This document shows positions 62,579 through 64,000 of a DNA stretch of 64,000 bases, one piece after another (position 1 is the stretch's first letter; the number at the start of each line of letters is the position of its first letter). The notes under the pieces are model-generated. The model ran no database searches, was not told the DNA's origin, and saw only the letters and a list, made by a program, of their open reading frames with translations. The position numbers and the translations under genes were made by a program. The stretch covers positions 186,001-250,000 of the forward strand of contig NZ_CP017718.1 in the NCBI RefSeq assembly GCF_001854405.1. The letters are read 5' to 3'. The stretch is from Hyphomonas sp. Mor2. GTDB lineage: Bacteria; Pseudomonadota; Alphaproteobacteria; Caulobacterales; Hyphomonadaceae.

Positions 62579-63967
62579 ATGCTCTCAGTCTTGGATTTGT
62601 TTCGCGTCGGATTGGGCCCGTCTTCCTCCCATACGGTTGGTCCGATGCGAATCGCAAAGCGGTTTTTGCGCGAAGCAGCGAAAACCGGGTTCCTGTCCCA
62701 GGCGGCGCGAATCGAAGTGGAATTGCAGGGGTCGCTGGCGTTGACCGGAATTGGTCACGGAACCGACAAAGCGGTGATCCTCGGGCTGCTCGGCTTTGAT
62801 CCTGAGACGGCTGATCCCGATGAAGCTGAGGCCGCGTTTCGCAGCGCTGTTCAGAACAAGTCCCTCAACCTGTATGGCGGGTCCGCCGTCGACTTTCATG
62901 CGACCAAGGACATTCTCCATCGCGGCGATCTGGTGCCGGAGCTGCATCCGAATGGCATGGCGTTGCGGCTGTTCGCGGCGGAGAACCCGGAACAGTCCAT
63001 CTTCGAGCGCATCTACTATTCCACGGGGGGCGGCTTTGTGGCGTCAGCCCGGCGGCTGGCGCGACCAGCAAAGGGCGATGTCGTGCCGGACCAGACCCGA
63101 TCGCCGCACGCGTTCGGCTCAGCGGCGGAATTGCTCTCGCTCTGTGATCAGAGTGGATTGTCCATCCGGCGACTGATGCTGGTCAATGAGGACCAGCGGA
63201 GACCGCGAGAGGCGACGCTCGCGCAACTCGATCACATTGCTGACACGATGCTGGCCTGTATCGCCCGCGGATTGGACACGGAAGGGATCCTGCCCGGCGG
63301 TCTGGAGGTCAAGCGACGCGCCCCGGATCTTTATCGCAAGCTCAAGACCGGCGCGGGCGTCAATGAGCGGGAGGCCCTGTTCGACTGGCTCAATGTTTAC
63401 GCCATGGCGGTGAATGAAGAGAATGCCGCGGGTGGACGCGTGGTCACGGCGCCAACAAACGGAGCGGCGGGGATCTTGCCTGCCGTGCTTCGACACTATT
63501 GCTGCGATGATGACGGCGTACCTGTTCGCACCAAGACGCAGCGCTTTCTTCTCGTCGCCGGCGGCATCGGCCTGCTTTACAAGCAGCGCGCGTCTATTTC
63601 TGGCGCCGAAATGGGGTGCCAGGGCGAGGTTGGGGTCGCCTGTTCCATGGCCGCAGGTGGGCTCGCGGCCGTGTGGGGCGCCACGCCAGTCCAGTGCCTG
63701 GTCGCCGCGGAAATCGGCATGGAGCACAATCTCGGCCTGACTTGCGATCCAGTAGGCGGCCTGGTTCAGGTGCCATGCATTGAACGCAACGCCATCGGAA
63801 CCGTGAAAGCGGTGAACGCCGCGCGGCTGGCTTTGCACCAGGAAGGTCAAGGCAAAGTCTCGCTTGATCAGGTGATCGAGACCATGCGTCAGACCGGTCT
63901 CGACATGTCCTCAAAGTACAAGGAAACGAGCCAGGGCGGGCTCGCTGTGAATGTGGTCGAGTGTTAA
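62579..63967 (+). CDS. sdaA: L-serine ammonia-lyase (single-chain, iron-sulfur)
   Basis: Deaminates L-serine to pyruvate with an oxygen-sensitive 4Fe-4S cluster. The 462 residues start [23 protein letters not shown], the beta-domain signature. The alpha domain has [34 protein letters not shown] and [17 protein letters not shown] with the cluster cysteines. Complete, ending 33 bp before the window end, and divergent from the amidase gene. Confidence 0.95.
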   Translation: MLSVLDLFRVGLGPSSSHTVGPMRIAKRFLREAAKTGFLSQAARIEVELQGSLALTGIGHGTDKAVILGLLGFDPETADPDEAEAAFRSAVQNKSLNLYGGSAVDFHATKDILHRGDLVPELHPNGMALRLFAAENPEQSIFERIYYSTGGGFVASARRLARPAKGDVVPDQTRSPHAFGSAAELLSLCDQSGLSIRRLMLVNEDQRRPREATLAQLDHIADTMLACIARGLDTEGILPGGLEVKRRAPDLYRKLKTGAGVNEREALFDWLNVYAMAVNEENAAGGRVVTAPTNGAAGILPAVLRHYCCDDDGVPVRTKTQRFLLVAGGIGLLYKQRASISGAEMGCQGEVGVACSMAAGGLAAVWGATPVQCLVAAEIGMEHNLGLTCDPVGGLVQVPCIERNAIGTVKAVNAARLALHQEGQGKVSLDQVIETMRQTGLDMSSKYKETSQGGLAVNVVEC

Positions 63968-64000
63968 GATTACAAATAAGAAACCTTGTTTTTACTCAGC

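Overview
The window looks like chromosomal DNA of a dimorphic, flagellated alphaproteobacterium of the Caulobacterales/Maricaulales type, most likely Hyphomonadaceae. The evidence is a clear MipZ, a CckA hybrid kinase with two membrane segments, FlbT, a FliM-like switch protein, TTAA-N7-TTAA (CtrA-type) sites, an alphaproteobacterial single-cysteine DksA, an ATP12 chaperone and a sphingomonad/hyphomonad-style TonB receptor. No rRNA, phage, insertion sequence or CRISPR array was seen.

Bases 1-5025 are different from the rest. They are visibly more AT-rich and end exactly at the 3' end of a tRNA-Gly gene, the classic entry point of integrative elements. They carry three unusual genes: a membrane protein with two TIR domains and an outward SUMF1-type domain that lacks the catalytic cysteines; a secreted protein with six 30-residue two-cysteine repeats plus three C-x13-C units; and a TIR-membrane-caspase-like protein whose caspase His and Cys positions are both replaced. 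A 13-bp copy of the tRNA-Gly 3' end at 3077-3089 lies in direct orientation to the real one at 5026-5038 and frames the last of these genes. This is the best candidate for an undescribed system, perhaps NAD-linked signalling or defence with an envelope sensor.

From 5.2 to 24 kb: a low-molecular-weight phosphatase and asd; a YadA-anchor fragment; mipZ and a companion gene behind a perfect CtrA box, divergent from panC; a serine hydrolase and small enzymes; an L,D-transpeptidase; and a six-gene, translationally coupled assimilatory sulfate operon (cysG, DUF2849, a glutathione-transferase-like gene, cysI, DUF934, cysH). A LysR regulator diverges from the operon, with a dyad lying inside the apparent cysG promoter. 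Then come a cupin lipoprotein, a hairpin cluster, tig with a strong terminator and an aldo/keto reductase.

From 24 to 41 kb: tRNA-Leu, tdk, rhodanese, ferredoxin-NADP reductase, an outer-membrane protein, aroC and pdxH, followed by a plus-strand run SDR-DUF4345-HAD-ATP12-tlyA. An orphan MoxR ATPase, flbT, marC, dksA, a FliM-like gene, terC and a nitronate monooxygenase follow.

From 41 to 64 kb: the three-gene proton-translocating transhydrogenase, a DUF885 lipoprotein, cckA, a PAS protein, a TonB receptor, an operon of bioB with HAD, lipoprotein and pterin dehydratase genes, then DUF1223, SDR, VOC, MFS, SRPBCC, a Tat-exported amidase lipoprotein and sdaA. These are mostly housekeeping and metabolic genes with ordinary gene order.
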